Assembly: GCA_937907165.1 (NCBI GenBank)
Contig: CALCUH010000191.1
Coordinates: 1 to 57,910 of the forward strand
Direction of reading: 5' to 3'
Length of the DNA: 57,910 nucleotides
DNA from: an uncultured Bacteroidales bacterium
GTDB taxonomy: Bacteria > Bacteroidota > Bacteroidia > Bacteroidales > Paludibacteraceae
Numbering within the stretch: position 1 is the stretch's first letter; every line of letters starts with the position of its first letter. Of this stretch, positions 19,566 to 27,445 are shown one piece after another. The notes beneath the pieces were generated by a model. That model had not been told where the DNA came from and did no database searches. It worked only from the letters and a program-made list of their open reading frames with translations. The translations under genes were made by a program, and so were the position numbers.

Positions 19566-19592
19566 CTGATCCTCCATTTGAATTAGGACCAG
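19566..19592 (-). promoter_or_regulatory. trp attenuator segments 1 and 2 (anti-antiterminator / antiterminator arm)
   Basis: CTGGTCC (minus strand, 19592-19586), overlapping the last Trp codon of the leader peptide, can pair with GGATCAG (19572-19566). The neighbouring TGGAGG (19576-19571) can pair instead with CCTCCA in the terminator arm. These mutually exclusive pairings reproduce the classic 1:2, 2:3 and 3:4 attenuation logic. Confidence 0.8.
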
Positions 19593-19630
19593 CGCCACCA
19601 ACGTCTGATATTGTTCTTTGAATTATTCAT
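19583..19630 (-). CDS. trp leader peptide MNNSKNNIRRWWRWS
   Basis: A 15-codon open frame, ATG to TAA, with three Trp codons in four positions near its end (TGG TGG CGC TGG). It is located between a good promoter and a Rho-independent terminator in front of trpB2. Ribosome stalling at the Trp codons when charged tRNA-Trp is scarce would mask segment 1, free segment 2 to pair with segment 3, and allow read-through into trpB2. This is the E. coli trpL logic with unrelated sequence. Confidence 0.9.
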   Translation of the reverse strand: MNNSKNNIRRWWRWS

Positions 19631-19661
19631 AACAAAATATTATTCCTTTTTTAATTCGTTG

Positions 19662-19692
19662 CAAAGGAATATAATATTTCCCAAACCGCAAA
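19662..19692 (-). promoter_or_regulatory. Promoter of the trp leader and trpB2
   Basis: Minus strand: TTTG (-33), exactly 19 bases, then TTCCTTTG (-7; consensus TAnnTTTG). The predicted start is about 25 bases before the leader-peptide ATG. Confidence 0.65.
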
Positions 19693-19858
19693 ATAATTTT
19701 TCAAATAATTTATGGGAATAGAAGTAGAACCTTTGCTTTACCAACATTTCATCCAATGATTTTTGAATCATGTAAATAATTGGATATTAATAATTTATGA
19801 TAATGATTATGGCTATAAGAATTTTATATTTATGGTCAATATAGATGGAGCGAATAGG

Positions 19859-20221
19859 TCATTCGCCTTTTTCGTAGTTCAGTTCCACGGCGGAAGCCTC
19901 CATCGGGAAGGAAACAGGCGGGTTGAGTTTGCGGACGGTGGTGCGCAAGGTCTCGATTTGCGGGTAATGCGAGGTAATCACGTTCTGGATTCTCCATGCC
20001 ACGTTTTCGATGAGTTGGGAGGGCTTTGCCATCTCCAGTTTGATGAGTTCGCAGATTTCGGCGTAGTTGATGGCGGCGCAGAGATTGTCGGTCCGCGCGG
20101 CTTCGGAGAAGTCGTAACCTATTTTGAGGGAGATGCTATATTCCCCGCCCACGATGTTTTCGGTGGGAATGGCGCCGTGGTAGGCGAAGATTCGCAGATC
20201 GTCGACAATTAGATAATTCAT
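19859..20221 (-). CDS. folB: Dihydroneopterin aldolase
   Basis: 120 residues, full length for FolB, which cleaves 7,8-dihydroneopterin to 6-hydroxymethyl-dihydropterin in folate synthesis. Family features are the opening VDDLRIFAYHGAIPTEN, NYAEICELI in the middle and the catalytic lysine in VRKLNPPV near the end. Its ATG overlaps the rsmD stop (ATGA), making it the last gene of a four-gene minus-strand operon. Confidence 0.93.
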   Translation of the reverse strand: MNYLIVDDLRIFAYHGAIPTENIVGGEYSISLKIGYDFSEAARTDNLCAAINYAEICELIKLEMAKPSQLIENVAWRIQNVITSHYPQIETLRTTVRKLNPPVSFPMEASAVELNYEKGE

Positions 20222-20760
20222 TCTGACGTTTTTTGGAAGAAGGTGAAATTCACGTGTCCGTATTTCCTGTGTTCGAGGAAGTTAGGGTGCGATTCGAAGC
20301 TGAACTCTTTGGGATGTTCCAAGATGAGCACTCCTTCGTCGTTTAATAGATCGTTCTGGAAAATCAGGTCGGGAATCTCCTTTAGGCGAGGGTGGTCGTA
20401 CGGCGGGTCGGCGAAGACCATGTCGAACTTGGATCCGCATTTCTCCACATATTTGAAGCTGTCGCCTTTAATAGCGTTGATTTCTGTGGCTTTTAGGTCG
20501 CTAATTGTCTTTTTGATGAATCCGTAGTTGATGGAGTTCATCTCCAATAAGGTGACGTTCGGGCAACCTCTGGAGGCGAATTCCAGACTGATGCTGCCGG
20601 TACCGCCGAACATATCCAGTACTTTCGTCTCTTCGAAGTCGATACGGTTGTTGAGGATGTCGAACAAAGCCTCCTTCGCCACGTCGGTTGTCGGACGCGC
20701 CTTGAGGTTCTTGGGAGGATTGAGCGCTCTCCCTTTATATTTCCCGCTGATTATACGCAT
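20218..20760 (-). CDS. rsmD: 16S rRNA (guanine(966)-N2)-methyltransferase
   Basis: 180 residues. RsmD methylates G966 of 16S rRNA during 30S assembly. Opening MRIISGKYKGRAL, the SAM-binding DMFGGTGS (49-56) and the catalytic DPPY (118-121) are all present. It overlaps the DUF3822 gene upstream by 10 bases and folB downstream by 4 bases, so all are expected on one transcript. Confidence 0.95.
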   Translation of the reverse strand: MRIISGKYKGRALNPPKNLKARPTTDVAKEALFDILNNRIDFEETKVLDMFGGTGSISLEFASRGCPNVTLLEMNSINYGFIKKTISDLKATEINAIKGDSFKYVEKCGSKFDMVFADPPYDHPRLKEIPDLIFQNDLLNDEGVLILEHPKEFSFESHPNFLEHRKYGHVNFTFFQKTSE

Positions 20761-21587
20761 GTCGGTAAGTCGAATAGGATGGTTTGTTTCTCGCAGACAT
20801 CGGATTTGGCGAATAGTTTGCCTAATTCGACGTGTGGACGGATGTCTATTTCCACGTTGTTAACGTACTTGCGGAGGTCGCTTAGAAGCGGACTCTTTGC
20901 GTTGACGTTTCCGAGGAGGAGCGTTTCGGTCTCGTAGGGATCGAATTTCAGTTGGTCGAAGACGTTAAGCGTGAAGTAGAGGAACTCCTCGTTGTTTCTC
21001 AGCGGATAGGTGTTGGCTATCTGCAGGAGATTCTCTTTGACGCCCACTATGTCGAACTCTCCTTCTCCCACGTAGATGCCTATCGCCCCCTTTCCGCTTT
21101 TTTTGCTTTGCACCATGGTTTGGGAGGCGAGTATGCTTTGCCTATGGACGAAGCGTATGGCGGGGAACCTCTCGGTGAGAGGTTGTGAGATTTCTTCGGG
21201 AATGCTGTGGAGGAGTAGGGCGTCGCAGAACGATAGTTCGTCTTGCGTGATTTTCATGCCGGCGCTCTTCCCGTTGGTGCAGAACTCCCAGTAGGTCTGT
21301 TTGTCCGTTTCGTCGAAAAGGGTGGAGGGCATGAGCGTGTAGTGCTTGTCGTCGTTGAGAAAGTAGACTTCGCTGTACTTGCGTCTGAGCGAGTCCAACT
21401 TGTTGAATTGCTCTAGGAATTGTTGGCTGACGCTTTTCCCCGCCTCCGCGATGCGGCAGAAATAGAGCGGGCGTCTCTCCGTGAGGGAAGCCACGACAAA
21501 ACAAAATCCATCCGGTAGAAACCGAATGGATAATGTATGGTTGGGCGAATTCGCCGGGTCGAAAGATGACTCCGCTATTTCTATCAT
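20751..21587 (-). CDS. DUF3822 family protein
   Basis: 278 residues from the ATG at 21587, which is 4 bases after the preceding stop; an upstream in-frame ATG at 21635 would overlap that gene and lacks conservation. The protein resembles Bacteroidota DUF3822, often found beside rsmD and of actin/ATPase-like (ASKHA-like) appearance, with GAIGIYVGEGEFDIV near residue 165. Function unknown; probably cytoplasmic. Confidence 0.8.
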   Translation of the reverse strand: MIEIAESSFDPANSPNHTLSIRFLPDGFCFVVASLTERRPLYFCRIAEAGKSVSQQFLEQFNKLDSLRRKYSEVYFLNDDKHYTLMPSTLFDETDKQTYWEFCTNGKSAGMKITQDELSFCDALLLHSIPEEISQPLTERFPAIRFVHRQSILASQTMVQSKKSGKGAIGIYVGEGEFDIVGVKENLLQIANTYPLRNNEEFLYFTLNVFDQLKFDPYETETLLLGNVNAKSPLLSDLRKYVNNVEIDIRPHVELGKLFAKSDVCEKQTILFDLPTCV

Positions 21588-21591
21588 AGAA

Positions 21592-22272
21592 TTACTCCCA
21601 GTTACCTGCGTTATTATTAGGGCTTTGAACGTCACCTACTTTCAAACCAGCGAACTTCTCTTGAGTGTTTCTTTCCTCGATGAGGTTGATGATTTGTTGT
21701 TCGTTCAAGCCTTTCAGATATGCCTTGAAAGGAACGCTAGCCTCGAACAAAGGAACAGTCACGTTAGATGCGGTGAGCACTTTGTCTGCCTTCATATCGA
21801 ATTCTGTGTTCTCTGCGTAAGGCACTTTGCCCATGTCGTTGGCGTTGAAGTTCGCTCCGAAGATGGTTTGTTTCACGTTTACGAAGATGGTATCACGACG
21901 GAAATTGGTCATGAAGGAATCATAGTTGGTGATTCCGTATTTTTCTGCGTCCTCAGGCAAAAGGTTGATGGCGATCTCCTCGGTCAAACCTTTCTTCATT
22001 TGGTCGTCGGTCAACTCACCTTTCTTAGCCACTTTTGGAATCACGCCGTTGTTTACGAAGTCGATCAAATCTGACATCTTGCCGGCATATTCTGCCTTTG
22101 CCTCTTTGTAGGCGATTTGCGCTTTGCGGATGTTAACTAACTTCTCGATTACCGCTTGGTCACGGATTGCCTTTTCCTCTTCGAACTCGATTGGGGTTCT
22201 CACGCTTTTGTAGCACATATACGCTAAAAGAATAGAAGCGACGGCTAAAAGGGCTTTTAATACGTTTCTCAT
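21592..22272 (-). CDS. Membrane-anchored hypothetical protein
   Basis: 226 residues with one N-terminal membrane anchor (LKALLAVASILLAYMCYKSV), a short charged helical segment (residues ~30-65, coiled-coil-like) and a C-terminal domain with no recognised family. First gene of the operon with DUF3822, rsmD and folB. Homologues in this position are common in Bacteroidales as far as I recall, but no function is known. Confidence 0.8.
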   Translation of the reverse strand: MRNVLKALLAVASILLAYMCYKSVRTPIEFEEEKAIRDQAVIEKLVNIRKAQIAYKEAKAEYAGKMSDLIDFVNNGVIPKVAKKGELTDDQMKKGLTEEIAINLLPEDAEKYGITNYDSFMTNFRRDTIFVNVKQTIFGANFNANDMGKVPYAENTEFDMKADKVLTASNVTVPLFEASVPFKAYLKGLNEQQIINLIEERNTQEKFAGLKVGDVQSPNNNAGNWE

Positions 22273-22315
22273 ATCGTTTTAATAATTATTTTTGTTTCGT
22301 TTTTTATTTAATGCA

Positions 22316-22323
22316 CAAAAATA
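22316..22323 (-). promoter_or_regulatory. -7 element of the rsmD-folB operon
   Basis: The minus strand reads TATTTTTG followed by TGC, a consensus -7 box 44 bases upstream of the first ATG; no clean -33 at normal spacing. Confidence 0.4.
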
Positions 22324-22376
22324 AAAAAAAAGGCTTTATCAAGGTGTCCAAACGGGACTTATTTTGAAAAAAAGTG

Positions 22377-23765
22377 ATGAGAAGGTTTTTGTCGGATAAA
22401 ATATTTGCCGCTTTCGGGCACGAACCCACTTCCCAACAGCGTGAACTGATCGAGGCGCTTAGTGCGTTTGTGGTGGATGGCCTTGACCATGTTTTCCTCT
22501 TGAGAGGCTATGCGGGAACAGGTAAGACCTCCGTCGTGGCGGCGCTGATTCGTGTGATGGACGAGTTGGAGCAGCCGGTCGTCCTTATGGCGCCTACCGG
22601 TCGCGCGGCAAAGGTGCTTGCATCTTATTCCGACCATCACGCCTATACGATTCATAAAAAGATCTACCGCCAACGTGTGGGCGGGAGCGTGGACGCCGAT
22701 TTTTCATTGAACGTCAATCTTCATAAACATACGCTTTTCATCGTGGACGAGGCTTCTATGCTGGCGAATGCGGGTGATTCCGCTTTCGGCACGGGAAATC
22801 TTTTGGATGATTTGATGTCTTATGTCTACGGTGGCGACGGCTGCCGTGTCGTCTTGGTGGGTGATACTGCCCAGCTTCCTCCTGTCGGTCAGGAGGAGAG
22901 CCCGGCGCTCTCTTCGGATTATATGTCGGGCTATGGGTTTCCCGTCGACGAATACGTGCTGACGGATGTGGTGCGCCAGGCGAACGAGTCTGGCATCCTC
23001 TACAACGCTACCGCTCTCCGCCTGATGCTGATGCGGGGCGATGAGGGGGCGTTCCCTACGATTGACATGGATTTCCCTGACGTGAAGAAGGTTTCGGGGG
23101 AGGATCTGATCGAGGAGATCTCTTCGGCTTATTCCCGCGACGGGATGGACGAGACGATCATTATCTCTAGGTCTAATAAACGGACTAATATTTTCAATGA
23201 GGGAATCCGTAACCGTATCTTGTATAGGGAGGAGGATTTCTCTTCGGGTGATTGGGTGATGGTGGTGAAGAATAACTATTTCTGGGCGAAGCAGAGTGAT
23301 GGCAAACTGGATTTCATCGCGAACGGCGACATCGCCGAGGTGCGCAGAACACGTAGGCGGAGCGACGTGTACGGCTTCCATTTCGCGGAGGCGACGCTCT
23401 ATTTCCCTGATTACGATATTGAGATCGAGGCGAAGATTTTGTTGGATACGCTCCGTAGCGAATCGCCTTCGCTTACCTATGAGGAGAGTAACCGTCTCTT
23501 TCAGGCGGTGCAGGAGGATTATATGCACATAGGCAATAAGCGGGAGCGCATGAAACAGATGAGGGAGGATCCTTTCCTGAACGCGCTGCAGCTGAAGTTC
23601 GCTTATGCCGTGACTTGCCATAAGGCGCAGGGCGGACAGTGGTCTAACGTATTCTTGGACAAAGGATATGTGACGGAGGAGATGGTGAACGCAGAGTATC
23701 TCCGCTGGCTCTACACCGCTTTCACGCGTTCCACGAAAAAATTATATTTGATTAATTGGGACTGA
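22377..23765 (+). CDS. RecD-like superfamily 1 DNA helicase
   Basis: 462 residues from ATG 22377; a GTG directly before it would add one residue. SF1B helicase with Walker A GYAGTGKTS (Lys at residue 50), Walker B VDEASM near residue 122, motif III GDTAQLPPVG and a C-terminal UvrD_C_2 motif VTCHKAQGGQW. The UvrD-like regulatory inserts of full RecD are missing, so this is the compact Bacteroidota AAA/RecD-like type, likely in DNA repair or replication. It is divergent from the rsmD operon. Confidence 0.88.
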   Translation: MRRFLSDKIFAAFGHEPTSQQRELIEALSAFVVDGLDHVFLLRGYAGTGKTSVVAALIRVMDELEQPVVLMAPTGRAAKVLASYSDHHAYTIHKKIYRQRVGGSVDADFSLNVNLHKHTLFIVDEASMLANAGDSAFGTGNLLDDLMSYVYGGDGCRVVLVGDTAQLPPVGQEESPALSSDYMSGYGFPVDEYVLTDVVRQANESGILYNATALRLMLMRGDEGAFPTIDMDFPDVKKVSGEDLIEEISSAYSRDGMDETIIISRSNKRTNIFNEGIRNRILYREEDFSSGDWVMVVKNNYFWAKQSDGKLDFIANGDIAEVRRTRRRSDVYGFHFAEATLYFPDYDIEIEAKILLDTLRSESPSLTYEESNRLFQAVQEDYMHIGNKRERMKQMREDPFLNALQLKFAYAVTCHKAQGGQWSNVFLDKGYVTEEMVNAEYLRWLYTAFTRSTKKLYLINWD

Positions 23766-23931
23766 AAGAGAGTTTGGTGTTGGTTTTCTGTAGGTGATTC
23801 GTAACTTTCGTGAAAGGATAAACTATAATTGGTAATGAATAGTTAACATACTGGGGAAAATCAAACATTATAAGCAAACGTTTTTTATTGTGAGGAACTA
23901 ACTTTCATAGTGTGGGTGAGGCAAGTATGCA

Positions 23932-23969
23932 AAGGGTGTATCATGGTTTGCTGACCTTGATACACCCTT
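23932..23969 (-). terminator. Hairpin after the S41 protease gene
   Basis: AAGGGTGTATCA (23932-23943) pairs perfectly with TGATACACCCTT (23958-23969). It lies 24 bases beyond the stop of the minus-strand gene. The following T run is short on both strands. Confidence 0.55.
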
Positions 23970-23992
23970 CTCGTTTGTTATCGAATATCACC

Positions 23993-25582
23993 TTATTCCC
24001 CTAACTTTTTCATCGCCTCTTGTAGTACCGGATCATTCTCGTAGTAGATGGAGTAGAACGCGTTCTCTCCGTAGATGTTCCGCAGAATATAGGCGCGTAC
24101 CAATTGGGTGACTTTTTCTTGCGTGCGTTGCGGCTGTGGTGTGTCGCATTGTACTTTCTTCGTAAGGGCGAACTCCGTCACGTTTTTGTAAATCGGTTGG
24201 CTCTTTAGGAAGTTGTCCGCCTTTTTGTAGTCTCCGAAATCGGTCAACTGCTGGCGGTGCTCGTCGGAGAATCTGAATGAGTAGTCGTAGAGAGATCCGG
24301 AGCTGACCAGCTTGTTGTAGAAGGAGGAGTTGAAGGTGGTGTCGCATGGCACGAACACGTCTGGCATGATTCCGCCGCCTCCGTAGACTACGTGGTTCTC
24401 TTTGGTGTAGTACTTCATCGTGTCAGCGCCCATCTTGACGCTGTCTTGGTTATAGAGTTCTCCGCTCAGGTATCGTTCATACACTTCCTGCTGGTACTTG
24501 CTCTTGTCGCCGTAAGGTTTTTGGATGCAGCGTCCCGAAGGCGTGTAGTAGCGCGCTACTGTCAGACGCAGGGCGGAACCGTCGTTGAGCGGTATTTGTT
24601 GTTGCACCAATCCTTTACCGAACGAACGTCTGCCGAGTATGGTACCCCTGTCGTTGTCTTGGATACTGCCCGCGAATATCTCGCTGGCGGAGGCTGACCA
24701 TTCGTCGATGAGCACAGTCATCGGATAGTTCTGGAACTCTCCGTTTCCGTCGGCTATGATGTCTTGGCGTTTTTGCGCTTTCCCTTCGGTGTAGACGATC
24801 AGGTCGCCTTCGTGCAGAAATTCGTTGATCATGTAGACGGCGGCATCCAAATAGCCTCCGGAGTTGCTTCTGAGGTCGATGATGTAGCGGTCGGCTCCGT
24901 TGTTCTTGAGGTCATGTAGCGCGCTGCTGAACTCATTATAGGTGTTGGCGCCGAATTTGCCCACTTTCACATATCCGATGTGTTCCTTCAGTATGAAATG
25001 GGCGTCCACGCTGTTGACCGGAACGTCGCCGCGCGTGATGTCGAACGAGAGCAGCTCGTCCGTCCCAGGTCTCTTGATGCCCACTTTCACGTGTGTATTT
25101 TTCGGTCCGCGCAATTTGTGCATCACGGCGTCGTTGTTGATTTTCTCGCCGACGAAAAGCGTGTCGTTCACTTCCACGATACGGTCGCCCGGAAGTATGC
25201 CGAGCTTTTCGGATGGACCGCCGCTGATCACGTCGATGATCATTATCGTGTCGTTTTGTATGTTGAATTGCACGCCGATGCCGGAGAAGCTTCCCTCTAG
25301 TTCGTCATTGACCATCTGAAGGTTTTTCGCGGGCACGTAGACGGTATGCGGGTCCAGTTCCTCCATGATTTTGGGAATCGATTTCTCCACCAGCGAATCG
25401 ATGTCCACCGTGTCCACATATTGCAGGTTCACGAGGTTGAGCAGCATGTCGATTTTGCTGTCCATCTTCTTGTGGGTGCGGGTGATTCTCTCGTTTGCCC
25501 TTTCAGTGATGATGGAGCCCGCCAATACGCCGAGGATGGCCGCTATGGCGACGAATAGAGGGTTGAATATTTTTTTGTTCAT
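23993..25582 (-). CDS. C-terminal processing (S41) peptidase
   Basis: 529 residues: an N-terminal signal anchor (LFVAIAAILGVLAGSII), a PDZ domain around residues 90-175 (GSFSGIGVQF, GILPGDRI), and an S41 catalytic domain. The Ser-Lys dyad is S298 in WSASASEIFAG and K323 in RSFGKGLVQ, 25 apart as in E. coli Prc. It acts in the periplasm on protein C-termini. The C-terminal ~130 residues extend beyond the core. The dCMP deaminase gene lies 13 bases upstream on the same strand. Confidence 0.93.
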   Translation of the reverse strand: MNKKIFNPLFVAIAAILGVLAGSIITERANERITRTHKKMDSKIDMLLNLVNLQYVDTVDIDSLVEKSIPKIMEELDPHTVYVPAKNLQMVNDELEGSFSGIGVQFNIQNDTIMIIDVISGGPSEKLGILPGDRIVEVNDTLFVGEKINNDAVMHKLRGPKNTHVKVGIKRPGTDELLSFDITRGDVPVNSVDAHFILKEHIGYVKVGKFGANTYNEFSSALHDLKNNGADRYIIDLRSNSGGYLDAAVYMINEFLHEGDLIVYTEGKAQKRQDIIADGNGEFQNYPMTVLIDEWSASASEIFAGSIQDNDRGTILGRRSFGKGLVQQQIPLNDGSALRLTVARYYTPSGRCIQKPYGDKSKYQQEVYERYLSGELYNQDSVKMGADTMKYYTKENHVVYGGGGIMPDVFVPCDTTFNSSFYNKLVSSGSLYDYSFRFSDEHRQQLTDFGDYKKADNFLKSQPIYKNVTEFALTKKVQCDTPQPQRTQEKVTQLVRAYILRNIYGENAFYSIYYENDPVLQEAMKKLGE

Positions 25583-25595
25583 GGATTTGTAGTTT

Positions 25596-26036
25596 TTATT
25601 TAGTTTCTAGGTTGAGATGTTCCACTTCCACGCCTGCTCTTTCCAATAGTTCCACGCCTTCGAGCGTGCGGTATTCTTCCGCGTAGACCACGCGGTTTAT
25701 GCCGGATTGGATGATGAGCTTCGCGCATTCGATGCAGGGTGAGGAGGTGACGTAGAGGGTGGCTCCTTCGCTGCTGTTGGAAGAGCGCGCCACTTTGGTG
25801 ATGGCGTTGGCTTCGGCGTGCAGGACATAGGGTTTCGTCTTGTTGTTATCGTCCTCGCAGACGTTTTCGAAACCTGACGGGGTGCCGTTGTATCCGTCGG
25901 ATATGATCATCTTGTCCTTTACGATGAGTGCGCCCACCTTGCGTCGTTCGCAGTAGGAATTTTCCGCCCAGACTTGCGCCATGCGCATGTAGCGCACGTC
26001 GAATTGATGTTTTTTTGTCGAATTGTTATCTTCCAT
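25596..26036 (-). CDS. dCMP deaminase / ComEB-like zinc deaminase
   Basis: 146 residues. The cytidine-deaminase zinc site is complete: HAE (73-75) and PCIEC (100-104). The family converts dCMP to dUMP, the substrate of thymidylate synthase; thyA lies 500 bases away on the other strand, a fitting neighbour. It precedes the S41 protease in a probable two-gene operon. Confidence 0.92.
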   Translation of the reverse strand: MEDNNSTKKHQFDVRYMRMAQVWAENSYCERRKVGALIVKDKMIISDGYNGTPSGFENVCEDDNNKTKPYVLHAEANAITKVARSSNSSEGATLYVTSSPCIECAKLIIQSGINRVVYAEEYRTLEGVELLERAGVEVEHLNLETK

Positions 26037-26087
26037 ACCCGCGAAAATACAATTTATTGTCTAATGATAATCTTACTTATGGGTAAA

Positions 26088-26118
26088 AAGAAAGGGCGAA
26101 CCCATCGGATCCGCCCTT
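26088..26118 (-). terminator. Terminator after rpsO
   Basis: AAGGGCG / CGCCCTT stem (26092-26098 with 26112-26118), followed on the minus strand by TCTTTTT. It lies 22 bases after the rpsO stop. Confidence 0.65.
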
Positions 26119-26139
26119 CCGTCCTTTTTCTCTTCCGGA

Positions 26140-26409
26140 TTACTTACGAAGATCCAAAGCCTTCAAGATGGCACGATATCTTTCGATATCGATCTCCTTC
26201 AAGTAGTCGAGCATACGACGACGCTTTCCTACGAGGGCCTTCAATGATCTTTGTGTACCATAATCCTTGCCATTTGACTTCATGTGTTCAGTCAAATGAG
26301 TAATACGGTATGAAAATAGCGCTATCTGGGCCTCAGGTGAGCCAGTATCGGTATTCGACTTTCCGTATTGACTGAAGATCTCTTGCTTTTTAGCAGCATC
26401 TAGATACAT
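26140..26409 (-). CDS. rpsO: 30S ribosomal protein S15
   Basis: 89 residues, the exact usual length. It carries family signatures DTGSPEAQIALFSYRI and LVGKRRRMLDYL. S15 binds 16S rRNA early in assembly of the small-subunit platform. Single gene with its own terminator, divergent from thyA. Confidence 0.97.
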   Translation of the reverse strand: MYLDAAKKQEIFSQYGKSNTDTGSPEAQIALFSYRITHLTEHMKSNGKDYGTQRSLKALVGKRRRMLDYLKEIDIERYRAILKALDLRK

Positions 26410-26443
26410 AACAATAAATATTAATTTGTTTATAAATCGGGTG

Positions 26444-26451
26444 CAAAGGTA
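26444..26451 (-). promoter_or_regulatory. rpsO promoter -7 element
   Basis: The minus strand reads TACCTTTG followed by CA, with GTTG 18 bases further upstream as a possible -33. It is 35 bases before the rpsO ATG. Confidence 0.5.
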
Positions 26452-26515
26452 ATGATAAAATTATTACGCCAACTAATTTCGGCATTATTTTTTACAATAA
26501 AAAAATCTGATTGTT

Positions 26516-26523
26516 TATCTTTG
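26516..26523 (+). promoter_or_regulatory. thyA promoter -7 element
   Basis: TATCTTTG followed by CGC, a consensus -7 box, 27 bases before the thyA ATG. The -33 region is AT-rich without a clear TTTG. Confidence 0.5.
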
Positions 26524-26550
26524 CGCATATAATAATTTTGAAAATCTTTC

Positions 26551-27345
26551 ATGAAACAATATTTAGACCTTTTACAGCGGGTGCTCGACGAGGGTGTGCA
26601 GAAGGGTGACCGTACTGGTACCGGCACTATCAGCGTCTTCGGACACCAAATGCGTTTTAATCTCGAGGAGGGTTTTCCTCTGCTTACCACGAAAAAGCTT
26701 CATCTGAAGTCTATCATCTATGAGTTGTTGTGGTTCCTCAATGGCGATACGAATGTGAAGTATCTTCAGGACCACGGCGTCAGAATTTGGAACGAATGGG
26801 CCGATCCGGATGGCGGTCTCGGTCATATCTATGGTTACCAGTGGCGTTCTTGGCCGGATTATAATGGCGGTCACATCGACCAGATTTCCGAGGTGGTGAA
26901 CACGATCAAGAACGATCCGAACTCCCGCCGCATCATCGTGAGCTCGTGGAACGTGGCGGACTTGGACAAGATGAATCTTCCTCCTTGCCACGCTTTCTTC
27001 CAGTTCTATGTGGCGGACGGTCGTCTCAGTCTCCAGCTTTACCAGCGTAGCGCGGACATCTTTTTGGGCGTTCCGTTTAACATCGCGTCATATGCCTTGC
27101 TGCTTCAGATGATGGCGCAGGTGACGGGTCTTAAGGCGGGAGATTTCGTCCACACTTTGGGCGACGCGCATATTTATAACAACCACTTGGAGCAGGTGAA
27201 GCTGCAGCTTTCCAGAGATCCCCGTCCGTTGCCTACGATGCGTATTAATCCCGAAAAGAAGGATATCTTCTCTTTCGAATACGAGGATTTCATGTTGGAG
27301 AACTACGACCCGCACCCGCACATCGCAGGGACGGTCTCGGTGTGA
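26551..27345 (+). CDS. thyA: Thymidylate synthase
   Basis: 264 residues, the same length as E. coli ThyA. It methylates dUMP to dTMP with methylene-tetrahydrofolate. The catalytic cysteine is C146 in LPPCHAFFQF, the same number as in E. coli; RRIIVSSWN and the C-terminal tail AGTVSV are conserved. No dihydrofolate reductase gene follows; a terminator does. Confidence 0.97.
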   Translation: MKQYLDLLQRVLDEGVQKGDRTGTGTISVFGHQMRFNLEEGFPLLTTKKLHLKSIIYELLWFLNGDTNVKYLQDHGVRIWNEWADPDGGLGHIYGYQWRSWPDYNGGHIDQISEVVNTIKNDPNSRRIIVSSWNVADLDKMNLPPCHAFFQFYVADGRLSLQLYQRSADIFLGVPFNIASYALLLQMMAQVTGLKAGDFVHTLGDAHIYNNHLEQVKLQLSRDPRPLPTMRINPEKKDIFSFEYEDFMLENYDPHPHIAGTVSV

Positions 27346-27372
27346 GATGTTATAATACGTTCGAAAAAACAG

Positions 27373-27410
27373 AAAAGGAGATGAGCCTTCGTGACTCATC
27401 TCCTTTTTTC
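27373..27410 (+). terminator. Terminator between thyA and the vWA lipoprotein gene
   Basis: Perfect 13-bp stem AAAAGGAGATGAG (27373-27385) with CTCATCTCCTTTT (27395-27407), 9-base loop, T tract on the plus strand. Located 27 bases after thyA; it may also serve the convergent minus-strand operon. Confidence 0.88.
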
Positions 27411-27445
27411 CTTTGTTAATTGGCTATTCTGTTTGTCTTGATACT

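Noticed and set aside
22704..23621. 305-codon minus-strand open frame
   Set aside because: Antisense to the RecD-like helicase; no recognisable motif.
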